Shown: positions 34,603 to 44,100 of the stretch, in pieces
Layout of the letters: every line of letters begins with the position of its first letter
Position numbering within the stretch: the first letter of the stretch is position 1
Assembly: GCA_963678305.2 (NCBI GenBank)
Contig: CAXXVV010000016.1
Span: 62,001-126,000, forward strand
Direction of reading: 5' to 3'
Length of the DNA stretch: 64,000 nt
DNA from: G963676655 sp963678305
GTDB taxonomy: Bacteria > Verrucomicrobiota > Lentisphaeria > Victivallales > Victivallaceae
Notes under the pieces: generated by a model
What the model was told of the DNA's origin: nothing
Seen by the model: the letters and a program-made list of their open reading frames with translations, nothing else
Database searches by the model: none
Position numbers and translations under genes: made by a program

Positions 34603-36255
34603 ATGATGAAGAAAATATTGTTGCCGGTAGTTGCACTATTGAGCATATCACTTTCAACCGGAACTGTATTTGCGGCCACGGAATATCAAGTCAAAACGAT
34701 AAAAAACATTTCATACTTAAGTGAACCGGTAAAAGATGAATACCGTACCAGAATGTCGGTATTGGATCTGTATTTGCCCGAAGGTGCAAAAAACTTTCCG
34801 ACGCTGGTTTACTTTCATGGCGGTGGTATGACTGGTGGTAAACGCGGAGGACCGGTTCAACTGGTAAAACTCGGGATTGCGGTTGCCGCGGTTGAATATC
34901 GTCTGTATCCGAAATGCAAACACCCTGAATACATAGAGGATTGCGCGGCGGCTACGGCATGGGTCTTTAAAAATATCAGCAAATATGGCGGTAATCCTGA
35001 TAAAGTTTTTATAGGTGGATACTCCGCCGGTTCATATCTGGCCGGAATGATTGCGATGGATAAGAAGTATTTGAAAGCAGTTGGGGTTGATGCGGATAAG
35101 CTCGCCGGGGTGTTGATGCAGAGCGGCCATACAATTACCCATTTCACGGTGCGAAAGCAGTTGGGCTACAAGGTTCAGCAGGGGGTTTGTGATGAGAATT
35201 CCCCTATGTACCACATCCGGAAAACGCCTTTTCCGATTCTTTTGCAATGCGGTGACAATGATTATCCGTCGCGCCAGGAGGAAAATCGGCTCTTTGAATC
35301 AATGATGAGGCGTTACGCAAAACAGCCGGAACGCCTTATTAAATACCGCGAATACCCCGGCACCCATGGTACGCTCGGTAGAAACGCTGGATTTAAGCAT
35401 GATACGGCTGTGTTTATTCTGAAAAATTCAGGCATGCCGCATCCTGATTACAGTACGCCGCAAAATATCCCGGTTATGGTTTGCAGAACTTATGACGGTA
35501 ATAACTATATGGAACCCGCAAATCTGAATTTGGGTGGCGATGCCGTAGCGGTCAAATTCGATGGGAAGTCAATCCCGGTTTCCGGATCAGGCGTATTTAA
35601 AATTAAAAACAGTGAAACGCCGTCCGGAATTACATTGATCCGGCAGTTGCATATCAAGAAAATTGCTCCAGTGAAAGAATATCATTTAAAGGATGGCTTA
35701 CAAAACACGTTGCAATGTCCCAACGGGGTCAAAGTGTGGACTGAAAATGGAAATATCGTATTTTCGCTGAACAGGAAGACTAATAAAATCAAATCGCCTC
35801 TGAAGGGCAGGTATTATACCGGGGACGGTATTGAAATATTTGTCGATCGCACTCCGTTGCGCAAATTGACGCGGGATAATAACCGGGCCTTTCCGAAAGA
35901 CCTTAATATCAAACAATTTTTATTTTCCGCAAAACCGGATGCTGATGGAAAATCAATGCAGGTACTGCAGTTGTCATCCGGCGGAGCCAATATTACTGGT
36001 AAATCAAAAGCCGCGATGATGGCGAAAACGACCGCGGACGGCTACTCGATACGGATAACCATTCCGCTGGAGGAAATATCCGCGTTGAATCCGGAGAACG
36101 TCATTGGTCTCAATATTCAGGTCAACAGTTTTGAAAACGGCAAAGGTAAGCATGAAGCGTTGTCGGCGTCAAATGCGGCTTCTCATGCCCGGCGTTTTCA
36201 TTATCCGTTATTCAAGTTAGATGCATCTGAGAAATTACAAAGCGTCAAAAAGTAA
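34603..36255 (+). CDS. Secreted alpha/beta-hydrolase (esterase) with C-terminal CBM9-like domain
   Basis: The 550-residue product has a signal peptide ending near TGTVFAA (residue 25). A carboxylesterase-type alpha/beta-hydrolase domain follows with the oxyanion motif YFHGGGMTGG near 73, nucleophile elbow GGYSAGS near 145, acidic residue in CGDNDYP near 225 and His in YPGTHGT near 250. The second half, from about 360, is beta-rich with GDGIEIFVDRTP and IGLNIQVNSFE, typical of the CBM9-like domain that follows sugar-active enzymes. It probably removes acyl groups (acetyl or feruloyl) from a plant or algal polysaccharide outside the cytoplasm. First gene of an operon with a GntR regulator and an SGNH hydrolase. 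Confidence 0.85.
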   Translation: MMKKILLPVVALLSISLSTGTVFAATEYQVKTIKNISYLSEPVKDEYRTRMSVLDLYLPEGAKNFPTLVYFHGGGMTGGKRGGPVQLVKLGIAVAAVEYRLYPKCKHPEYIEDCAAATAWVFKNISKYGGNPDKVFIGGYSAGSYLAGMIAMDKKYLKAVGVDADKLAGVLMQSGHTITHFTVRKQLGYKVQQGVCDENSPMYHIRKTPFPILLQCGDNDYPSRQEENRLFESMMRRYAKQPERLIKYREYPGTHGTLGRNAGFKHDTAVFILKNSGMPHPDYSTPQNIPVMVCRTYDGNNYMEPANLNLGGDAVAVKFDGKSIPVSGSGVFKIKNSETPSGITLIRQLHIKKIAPVKEYHLKDGLQNTLQCPNGVKVWTENGNIVFSLNRKTNKIKSPLKGRYYTGDGIEIFVDRTPLRKLTRDNNRAFPKDLNIKQFLFSAKPDADGKSMQVLQLSSGGANITGKSKAAMMAKTTADGYSIRITIPLEEISALNPENVIGLNIQVNSFENGKGKHEALSASNAASHARRFHYPLFKLDASEKLQSVKK

Positions 36256-36263
36256 GATTAAAT

Positions 36264-36881
36264 ATGAAAATCAAACACCAATCTTTAGCCGATCAGGTAT
36301 ATGAGCAAATGCTCAAGGACATAATCGGCGGCAGGACCGGGACCAAACTCTCCGAAGAAGCGATGTGCGACAAGTATGGCGTAAGCCGCACCCCGGTGCG
36401 TGAAGCAATGCTGAAACTGGAACGGGACGGACTGGTCGAGCGTATTCCCCGGCGCGGATTCTTTGTGAAGAGATTCGATGTAGAGGAAATAGACGAGTTG
36501 TTTCAGTGCCGGAAAATGCTTGAATGTCTGGCATTGGAACAAGGGTTCGATTTCATTCCGGAAAAAAAGCTGGATAAACTGATGGAGGCAATCGACAATG
36601 CTTTGGCGGAATCTCAGGCCGGATCGTCTCTCAATGTTGATGAGAAACTGCATGAATTGATCATTGATGCCTGCCCGAATCGCCATTTACGGGAGATTGT
36701 TGGACAGTTGATCATCCGGACTCGCCCGATCCGGCTGCTGCGCAGTTATGGTTCACATGACATTAATTCCATATCTACAGAACGCAAGGATATATTGAAT
36801 GCAATCAAGCAAAAAGACAAGGCGTTAGCCGTCAAGCTGCTTGGCGCGCATATTATGTCCGGCTGCGGTATTGCCAAATAA
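36264..36881 (+). CDS. FadR/FCD-subfamily GntR regulator
   Basis: The 205-residue product has an N-terminal GntR helix-turn-helix. GTKLSEEAMCDKYGVSRTPV is the typical recognition stretch and LERDGLVERIPRRGFFV the wing. An all-helical FCD effector domain covers about 80-205, with the expected metal-ligand region around DEKLHELI and the later histidine. Length is slightly short for the family. It starts 8 nt after the esterase gene and is followed by the SGNH hydrolase gene. The operon promoter carries a TTGTATACAA palindrome of the type this family binds. FCD regulators usually sense a carboxylic acid or sugar acid, which fits an esterase operon. Confidence 0.88.
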   Translation: MKIKHQSLADQVYEQMLKDIIGGRTGTKLSEEAMCDKYGVSRTPVREAMLKLERDGLVERIPRRGFFVKRFDVEEIDELFQCRKMLECLALEQGFDFIPEKKLDKLMEAIDNALAESQAGSSLNVDEKLHELIIDACPNRHLREIVGQLIIRTRPIRLLRSYGSHDINSISTERKDILNAIKQKDKALAVKLLGAHIMSGCGIAK

Positions 36882-36913
36882 AGTTATCATATCCAATCAT
36901 TACAGGAGTTCAA

Positions 36914-37540
36914 ATGGATACTAAAATAAATTTACGCAGATTTGACGAACAGGTTGCCGGACTTGTGAAGATGCTGGAGGACGCTCCGCCGGAACCGGGG
37001 GGAATTCTTTTTTACGGCAGTTCGACTATGGGGAACTGGCGGGCAAATGATATGTGCTACACCCAAATGGCTCCGTTACCGGTCACCAATACCGGATTTG
37101 GCGGTTCGACCGCTGAAGATGCGCTCTATCGTTATCGCGAACTGGTTTCCCCGGTAAAGCCTTCGATCATGGTTTACTATGAAGGTGCGAATGACTTAAT
37201 GAATAATTATACGCCCGAGGAAGTGCTTGGCATGACGCATCGTATTTTCGAGTGGTCCCGGCAGGATTTTCCCGGCATTAAATTCCTGATCATGCCGATC
37301 AAGCTGTCTCCGGCGCTGGAGCATATTTTTAATTCGGGAACGCGTTGCAATGAGATGTTTGCCGATTACGCCAGCCGTTATGATGACACCGATATTCTGG
37401 ATTTGACTTCATTCATGTATAACGAGGATGGTTCCTTGCGGACCGATACTTATGTCGATGACATGCTGCATCATACCGCTGAAGGCTATGCGGAACTTGC
37501 CACTTATGTAAAGCCGGTCCTGGAACAAATCTGGAAGTAA
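36914..37540 (+). CDS. SGNH/GDSL-type hydrolase
   Basis: A 208-residue single-domain enzyme with all SGNH blocks. GSSTMGNW supplies the nucleophile Ser near 39, NTGFGGST the Gly of block II, GANDL the Asn of block III, and DDMLHHT the Asp-His pair near the C-terminus. These enzymes are esterases or acetyl-xylan/carbohydrate deacetylases. No signal peptide is seen, so it likely acts on imported acylated oligosaccharides, complementing the secreted esterase two genes upstream. AGGAG sits 5 nt before the ATG. End of the operon; convergent with the LacI gene. Confidence 0.88.
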   Translation: MDTKINLRRFDEQVAGLVKMLEDAPPEPGGILFYGSSTMGNWRANDMCYTQMAPLPVTNTGFGGSTAEDALYRYRELVSPVKPSIMVYYEGANDLMNNYTPEEVLGMTHRIFEWSRQDFPGIKFLIMPIKLSPALEHIFNSGTRCNEMFADYASRYDDTDILDLTSFMYNEDGSLRTDTYVDDMLHHTAEGYAELATYVKPVLEQIWK

Positions 37541-37591
37541 ATCATCTTTATGGTCGATTTAGAGTCAACTTCAACCGGCAGTCATAGCAGA

Positions 37592-38590
37592 TTAGATAAT
37601 TTTGCCGGGCAGGATGTTTACTGATATTTCGCTGTCGGGATTTTCAATCCGGTTGATGACATTTTGAATTAATAATTCGGTGATATTTTCAAAATCACTG
37701 ACCATTATACTGGTCCTTGCCTCGTCCGGCGAATGGGTGTCGAAATTGTGTTTCAACGAGTAAATATGGATATTGTCAAGTGATTTGATCCCGGTCGAGC
37801 GGAGTTCAAAAAACGCTTTGTCAAGCATGTTGCCGGTTCGGAACAGCACAACGGCGGGACGACCTGAAGTTTTTTCGCTTATCCTCTGCCAGATTTTCTG
37901 AAACTCCGGTTTTTCACTGTCGTATCTGATTTCCGGGTTGATGTTTTTCAGGTTGTATATCTTCGCGACATTGATGAAGTCCTGCACCAGTCGGTCATCA
38001 TATACCTCGTTTTGCACGATACAAAAAACTTCAGTTTCCGGCGGTAGTTTTTTATTTTTGAAAGATTGAATCAGGTTGTCCAGAAATGAGCATGTCACGG
38101 TATCGACCAGTGAATTATCCATGGCGTCAGCGCTGGAATCGTATATAGCGACCGGAGCTTTGGTTTTTACCAGATCCTTAATCAGTTCTGGAACCAGCGA
38201 CGCGTCAAGCTGCAGGACCACCCCGTCTACGCTTTTGTTGCGAACTTTTTCGACAATGTTGTTCCAGCTTTCTTTGTTCTGCTCAAAAGGATGGATTACC
38301 AGATCATATCCCAATTTCATAAGCTTATTGGTCAGGTAGTGGATCAAAATGGCATGGTTGAAGTCAAAAACCTCGGTTTTTTCAATCAGCGCGCCAAATA
38401 AAATCTGATCGCTTTTTCCCCGTCTCAGTCTGGCGGCATTGACATTGGGCCGGTAGGAATACTTATTGGCGCACGACAGAATCTTTTTTCGCAAATCCTG
38501 CCGCATTCTGCCGCGTCCGGCCAGGGCGTTTGATACTGTGGCGCGCGAAATTCCCAGTTCTTTGGCTATTGCTGTAATTGAAACGGACAT
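37592..38590 (-). CDS. LacI family transcriptional regulator
   Basis: The 332-residue protein has the classic N-terminal LacI headpiece (SITAIAKELGISRATVSNAL, then a hinge near KYSYRPNVNAARLRRGKS). The periplasmic-binding-protein type 1 sensor covers residues 65-325. It is divergent from the pseudopilin/LamG/giant-gene operon. Its own promoter and that of the divergent operon each carry a similar TTGGTT-N8-AACCA palindrome with a CG or GC centre just downstream of the -10 box. It therefore very likely represses both. AGGA is well placed before the ATG at 38590. The inducing sugar is unknown. Confidence 0.92.
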   Translation of the reverse strand: MSVSITAIAKELGISRATVSNALAGRGRMRQDLRKKILSCANKYSYRPNVNAARLRRGKSDQILFGALIEKTEVFDFNHAILIHYLTNKLMKLGYDLVIHPFEQNKESWNNIVEKVRNKSVDGVVLQLDASLVPELIKDLVKTKAPVAIYDSSADAMDNSLVDTVTCSFLDNLIQSFKNKKLPPETEVFCIVQNEVYDDRLVQDFINVAKIYNLKNINPEIRYDSEKPEFQKIWQRISEKTSGRPAVVLFRTGNMLDKAFFELRSTGIKSLDNIHIYSLKHNFDTHSPDEARTSIMVSDFENITELLIQNVINRIENPDSEISVNILPGKII

Positions 38591-38754
38591 ATTTTTCCTG
38601 GTTGTTTTATTTTAAAGTCTTTTCAAAAAACTTCAGCTAATTTGACAATATATACTCGATCTGCAGTCGAAGCAAATTCAATTTTTCCGGCAACGGTGTT
38701 ACTGATGTGAATATTTGCTTCGACTTTTTGCATAAACCGTTTTGGTTTCATTTT

Positions 38755-38772
38755 TGGTTTATGCATTAACCA
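38755..38772. promoter_or_regulatory. LacI-type operator at the LacI gene's own promoter
   Basis: TGGTTTATG-CATTAACCA is an 18-bp palindrome with a single mismatched pair. It starts 5 bp beyond the -10 box of the leftward promoter and shares the TGGTT...AACCA arms with the site at 39062-39081. Confidence 0.7.
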
Positions 38773-38777
38773 CATAT

Positions 38778-38806
38778 ATTATATGATTTAATCTAATAAA
38801 AGTCAA
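38778..38806 (-). promoter_or_regulatory. Sigma70 promoter of the LacI-family gene
   Basis: Minus strand TTGACT (38806-38801), 17-nt spacer, consensus TATAAT (38783-38778). This implies a leader of about 180 nt before the start codon at 38590. Confidence 0.7.
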
Positions 38807-38865
38807 GGCGCTAATACGGGTTTATTATAAAATAATTATGCTGGCAGGACGAGGTGGATAAATTG

Positions 38866-38886
38866 ATAATAATCGTTACGTTTGAC
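38866..38886 (+). repeat. Interspersed intergenic 21-bp motif, copy 2
   Basis: AATAATCGTTACGTTTGAC, one base different from the copy at 34355-34375, and at a similar distance (about 220 nt) from the next rightward start codon. The rest of the 512-nt gap 38591-39102 is AT-rich and holds only the two promoters and operators listed. Confidence 0.5.
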
Positions 38887-39026
38887 AATAAATAAGTTGT
38901 AAATTATTTTAAATTATGGTGTTGATTGGTTGTTGTTGCGTGTTTTTTGTTTCGTCGGACGCTTCTGAATGCCCCCTCGTGACAAGATTGGTAAGATAAA
39001 AAAATAAAAAAAAATATATTAACCTA

Positions 39027-39054
39027 TTGACTTACTGGAAAAATCTTGTATAAT
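39027..39054 (+). promoter_or_regulatory. Sigma70 promoter of the pseudopilin/LamG/giant-gene operon
   Basis: TTGACT (39027-39032), 16-nt spacer, consensus TATAAT (39049-39054). Confidence 0.7.
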
Positions 39055-39061
39055 TGAAATA

Positions 39062-39081
39062 TTGGTTAATCGTGAAACCAA
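39062..39081. promoter_or_regulatory. LacI-type operator at the divergent operon promoter
   Basis: TTGGTT-AATCGTGA-AACCAA has perfect 6-bp arms and a central CG, the layout of LacI/GalR operators. It starts 8 nt beyond the -10 box, the same position as the matching palindrome at the LacI promoter. Confidence 0.7.
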
Positions 39082-39102
39082 AAATAAAAAAGGAAAAATA
39101 AA

Positions 39103-39810
39103 ATGATGGACAAGAAGTCTGTAATCAGGGATTTTACATTGATCGAATTGTTAGTCGTGATCGCGATCATCGCAATTCTCGCCAGTATGCTCCTGCCGGC
39201 ACTCAACAAGGCGCGTGACAAGGCTCAGACTATTGCCTGTGCCAGTAATTTAAAGCAAATGGCGCTTGGATGGGTCATGTATTCTCAGGATAACGATGAC
39301 TGGATTATGCCATACAGGCAGTATCCGGCCTGGACCTATTGGCTTAACGTCGGTCACACAGGAAGCTACTATGCCGGGGTTTACACAGGAACCGGCAAGG
39401 CGCTGGTCTGTCCGTCATCGTCGCGGGTTAGACACGCCACCTATGATTATATCAGCTATGCTTACAATGTGGATCAGCTGGGACTGGGGTTTGCTTCCAG
39501 CGGGACCAAGACTTTCTACAAGCTGAACCAGGTAACAAGTTCGACTGAAACGATTACCATCGCCGATTCATCTCCAAGGAAATATGTTGATGCGTCCCAG
39601 ATATATTTCTGGAATGATCTCTATGTGGCGGACGAAAATTATGTGCCGACAGCACACGGAAGAATGATCAACTGCGCTTTCGTCGACGGTCATGTGGCAA
39701 CCATGCCGCTGCTTTCAACGTTTACTAACGGTAATAATCCAGCTTATCGCTGGGTGCCGTATTATCTCGCCAGAAATAAGAAAGCGTCAAATACCATGTC
39801 GAAACCATAA
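39103..39810 (+). CDS. Pseudopilin-like protein
   Basis: The 235-residue product has a 10-residue leader followed by FTLIELLVVIAIIAILAS with Asp at -1 and Glu at +5. HGRMINCAFVDG in the C-terminal part is an exact H-x9-DG motif. It is the first gene of an operon repressed, by inference, by the divergent LacI protein; the LamG lipoprotein gene follows after 9 nt. Predicted inner-membrane pseudopilus component serving the secretion of the downstream giant protein. Confidence 0.87.
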   Translation: MMDKKSVIRDFTLIELLVVIAIIAILASMLLPALNKARDKAQTIACASNLKQMALGWVMYSQDNDDWIMPYRQYPAWTYWLNVGHTGSYYAGVYTGTGKALVCPSSSRVRHATYDYISYAYNVDQLGLGFASSGTKTFYKLNQVTSSTETITIADSSPRKYVDASQIYFWNDLYVADENYVPTAHGRMINCAFVDGHVATMPLLSTFTNGNNPAYRWVPYYLARNKKASNTMSKP

Positions 39811-39819
39811 GGAACCGTT

Positions 39820-41070
39820 ATGATATTCAAGCAGGTTATTATAATATCGGTTTTGCTTGCCGGATGTGGTCTTGGTGCTGGGAATATTGATAAGTTTTTG
39901 TTCGATACATCTGGGGATTTGACTCTTAACTCCAATGATGATGAAAACCTTGAATTGTCGCTGGCCCCTAATGCGGTCGGACGGGACGGGCGTTTGAAAT
40001 TAACTCCCCGTAAACATTTCCGGGAAGTGGCGAATTATGTTTTGTACAATCGCAAGCCGTTCAAGGCTTACATTATCAGTTTACAGGTTGAATTTATGCC
40101 GAATACCGGGGATCAGTATATCTTAGGAACCGCAAAGTTTTTTCTGCGTTATATTCCATCTCGGAAAGCACTTGAATACGGGGTCAATAATCGCAAATGG
40201 ACTGTGGTTTCGTCTGACCGGCAGAAAATACAGGTTGTTCCCGGTAAAAAATATGATGTCGCTATTTCAAGCGACGGGATTTTCCAGACGATTGCGGTTA
40301 ACGGCGTCAAATCATCTTTGCGCAATGAATTTGTACCGCAGTTCAACAAGATTTTACTGGGGAGCTGCGGCTGGGGAAAAAGAACGGACTGGGATCTTGA
40401 CGGGATAATTGACAATCTAAGTTTTGAGGAGATCCAATTGCAGTATTCCGACAATATTCCTGAAGCCAAACCGGACCCCGATACTATTGCGCTCTTTAAC
40501 TTTGGCAAAAACTCAAGCAAAGATGAAGCCGGTAAAGGCGCGTCTGTTATCCTCGGGCCGCATGCCAAGGTAGACCGTAATCGCGGCGGTAGTTTGAGGC
40601 TTGATCCGCGCAAGGATGCCACCGATGCGAAAACCCTGCTTAAACATCCGTTGGACGGAAAGCCGCTTGCAAGTTTTTCTATTGAAGCGGATCTGTGCAT
40701 CGATGCGCCGGGGACTTTTGCCGGAGACAGTTATTTTATTTGCGGAAGGTTCTTTTTTATCAGGTTTGCGGTTGATCGCAGAAGTTTCGAGTTCGGCCTG
40801 AACGTTAACGGGAAATGGAACGTGGCGAAGACCGTGAAAAAAGATTTTATGCCCCGTCCGAATAAATGGTATAAAATAAAATGCGATTACAATAACGGGG
40901 TAATGCGATTGTCGATAGACGGTCGGCAATACGACTCGAAAAAGATCAAGGGACCGGTGAAATTATCCACGTTTGTTCTGGGTAGTATCGCCTGGTCGAA
41001 CCGGAAGCCGTCAGCTGAACATAATGGTTGGTTAGACTCCATTAAACTTAACGCGAAACTGGCGAAATAA
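39820..41070 (+). CDS. Predicted lipoprotein with two LamG-like domains
   Basis: The product (416 residues) has a lipoprotein signal with lipobox LLAGC at residues 12-16, so it should be lipid-anchored. Two related beta-sandwich domains follow (about 20-210 and 225-416). Each has the concanavalin/LamG pattern: a YIISLQVEFMP or SFSIEADLCI strand, GVNNRKWTVV / GLNVNGKWNVA, and KKYDVAISSDGIFQ / NKWYKIKCDYNNG. It lies between the pseudopilin and giant genes (gaps 9 and 77 nt) and probably binds the target polysaccharide at the cell surface. No enzyme motif is visible. Confidence 0.75.
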   Translation: MIFKQVIIISVLLAGCGLGAGNIDKFLFDTSGDLTLNSNDDENLELSLAPNAVGRDGRLKLTPRKHFREVANYVLYNRKPFKAYIISLQVEFMPNTGDQYILGTAKFFLRYIPSRKALEYGVNNRKWTVVSSDRQKIQVVPGKKYDVAISSDGIFQTIAVNGVKSSLRNEFVPQFNKILLGSCGWGKRTDWDLDGIIDNLSFEEIQLQYSDNIPEAKPDPDTIALFNFGKNSSKDEAGKGASVILGPHAKVDRNRGGSLRLDPRKDATDAKTLLKHPLDGKPLASFSIEADLCIDAPGTFAGDSYFICGRFFFIRFAVDRRSFEFGLNVNGKWNVAKTVKKDFMPRPNKWYKIKCDYNNGVMRLSIDGRQYDSKKIKGPVKLSTFVLGSIAWSNRKPSAEHNGWLDSIKLNAKLAK

Positions 41071-41127
41071 TCCTCAACAATCAGACGCAACGTTACTTGC
41101 ATACAGGCTGATTGCGCACATATTACT

Positions 41128-41144
41128 AAAGAAAGGTGTTCAAA
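41128..41144 (+). promoter_or_regulatory. 17-nt leader identical to that of the pseudopilin gene at 9588
   Basis: AAAGAAAGGTGTTCAAA lies just before the ATG at 41148 and is identical to 9570-9586. It includes the ribosome site and suggests common origin or shared translational control. Confidence 0.4.
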
Positions 41145-41147
41145 CAA

Positions 41148-44100
41148 ATGAGATTTTTAACCGCATTGCTGCTTGGGCTGTTTATCTGTAATCTCCATGC
41201 CCAGTCAAAAAAAATTCCGTCCCCGAATCTGCTGGTGGCGCCGCTGATGGACAACGGCCCCGCAATCGATGGTAAGCCTTTCGGGCCGATATGGGATAAA
41301 GCGAACTGGGGCGGTAATCTCGTTTTCATCAATCAGAATGAGATCACCAAAGAGCTGAAAGGGGAAGTCGGAGTATTATGGACCCGCGAAGCGCTCTATG
41401 TCGGTTTCCGCATGCAGTTGGATCATCCGCCGCGGGTCGAACCGGGCAGTTACAAAGGGGACGACGGACTGGAGCGTGACGACTCGGTCGAGGTAACTTT
41501 GTCGATTCCCGGTTTTGCGGAAAGAATCAAAGATAAAAAAGTGGTTCAGTTCAAGCTTAACTGCATGGGATTGCGGGATGACGGTTTGAATTTTGATTTT
41601 TCCTGGAACGCCAAATGGGATGGCTCGGTCACCCGGGACGGCAATAACTGGAACGCTACCTTTAAATTACCGTTTAGCAACTTCAAGTTGAAGCCGAAAG
41701 TCGGCACGGTATGGGGAGCTAATTTTGGCGCGTTTCTCAAAGGACATAAGTACCGGGCTTTTTTGTGGAATCCGGTTTACGGCAGACATCACCACAAAAG
41801 CCCGCTGGGTAAGCTGGTCTTTGGTGACAAGGCTGTTCCTGGTTGTTCGATCGACAAGATAGAATCCAAGCTGGGAAATTTGGAAGTTAGCGGTCAGTAT
41901 CGCGGCTCGAACGGCGTGGTCCGGGTCCTGGTCCTGCCGGATAAGCAGACCGGTAAAGGCAAAGAAGTGGTTAACGACTTTTTGATCGCCAATTTTGATC
42001 AGGATGGTAAGTACGCGGTGGCCCAGACCTCAAAAGTATTGTCCGCTCCCGGCCGTTTCCAGGTGGTTCTGCCAAGTGTTCCGACGGGGAAATACTGGGT
42101 GAAGGTCATTGTTTTGCAACCCGGAAACAAGCCGGTTAATATTGCGGTCAAGCCTTTTGTTATGGAAGGCTCGATCTCGATGAAGGTCCGGCGTTATCCG
42201 GTGGCCGGCAGCGCTAATTTGCTGTTGCAGGTGTTTGATCTCGGCAAAAAAGGGTCGATACCGGCTCTGGCCGAAGTCAAGGTGACGGATACTGCCGGTA
42301 AAACTGTTTTTCGCAAGACAGTCAAGTTGCCGAAGCAAATTGGCAAACGTGTTCAGTTATTGCTCGGAAAACTCAAAAACGATCAAAAATATACCGTGTT
42401 CGTAACTGCCTTTAATGGCGATAAATCGTTGTCGCAGAAAAATACTCTTTCGTTTTATCTGCCGCCGCGTCCGGTCTGGGCCGATACGCAGGCTGGAAAA
42501 TTCAAGGGAGAAGTTCCGGCTCCCTGGACCAGGATGACGAAAAGCGGCAAAAAACTGCAGGCGTTTCAGAAAAAATTTGATTTTGGCGACAATGTCCTTT
42601 TCAATAAGGTTTCCGCCAGTGGTTACACTATCGTAAACAAGCCAGTTTTCGTGACCGTTAGTGATGGACGTGAAAGTGAGAGTTTCAGTAAACTGAGTGA
42701 TTCCACGTTGCAGTTGATTGATAACGGGATTTTTGCCGATTATTCCGGCAGTCGCAAAGGTAAATTGTGCAATTACTCGGTCTCTTCGAGAATCGAATTT
42801 GACGGCTTTCTGTCGGTGAAAGTCAGAGTGGAACCACTGAAACCCTTAACCCGGTTCAGTATGACTTTACCATTGAATCCCAGGATTTCATCCTTTCTGC
42901 GGCCGCTGCCGACCGCCGGTAACCGGGATCTTGCCGGGAACATTCCGTCAGGCGGGATTTCACTTGACCGCCAAAATAGTATTTGGATCTCCGGACCCGA
43001 TGCCGGGTTGTATTTCGGGATGGAATCGTTCCAGTATTGGAAAGCACCGAAAGATCATGCGGTCGATATATCCCCGGCTGGAGGCAGTCGCAGCATGACC
43101 TTCAATTTTTACAAGGATTCCAAGCCGTTTACCAAACCGCGAGAGTATCAGTTTCTGCTTCAGATTGCGCCGATCAAGCCTTATTACAATCCTAACTACG
43201 GCGATGGCCTGATCATTCACGGTTTGCAGTGGGGCTACAACGTGACGCCACTGGAGGACGATGTCGTTAAACGGTTGCAACTGGACCTGAAAAAAGGTGA
43301 TGTACTGAACGTGAAAATTCATAATTATAACGACCTTGCGAAAATCTCCAAAGTGGACTTGAATCACTGGTGCGCCGATGAAAAAATATATGAGATCAAA
43401 TTTGGCGACAAATCTCTGGTTCTGAAATACGCTCAGCAACGGTATCGGAATATCATTCTGAAAACGCCCTGGGGGACGATTCAGGGCGCGAAGCCGTTCA
43501 ACTGGGGGCCCGGCGGCGATCACGTTCTGACCTTGACCTGGGGCGATAAACTGGAACTGGCGATCGACGGCAAAAAAGTCGGGGCTGTCAATTATCTGCG
43601 TGTCCCTGAAAAGGCGACGCTCGAACTTGGCGGGATCAGCTCCCGCTTCCGGTTAGATGGTTTGACCTTGAACGGCAAAGCATTGTGTAAGACGCCATTG
43701 GAACTGCGTTCGAACGTGCGGACTCTGTTGACGACCGCCAAAGAGGCTGGTGCTTCCGCCGTGATGTTCTTCGAGCATTGGTGTACCGCCCAGAATGGCG
43801 GCAGGTCAAGGTATGAACCGATTTTGAAAAATATGGTGGAAGATGCCCATCGGACCGGTTTGAAGATAATCTTCTATTTCGGCTTTGAAATCGCTGAGGT
43901 GCCGGAACACAAAGATATGATCGATGAATGTAAAGCTCTGGCCGACCAGAGTCCGAATTACTACTCTCCTGCCAAACAGAATACCTATTGGGTCAGTTAC
44001 GGGGGCCCGTACATGGAATATTTGCTCTATAACATGGAACGTTTGAAAAAGGAACTCAAGATCGACGGCGTATATCTTGACGGCGCTCTTGGTTTGCGCA

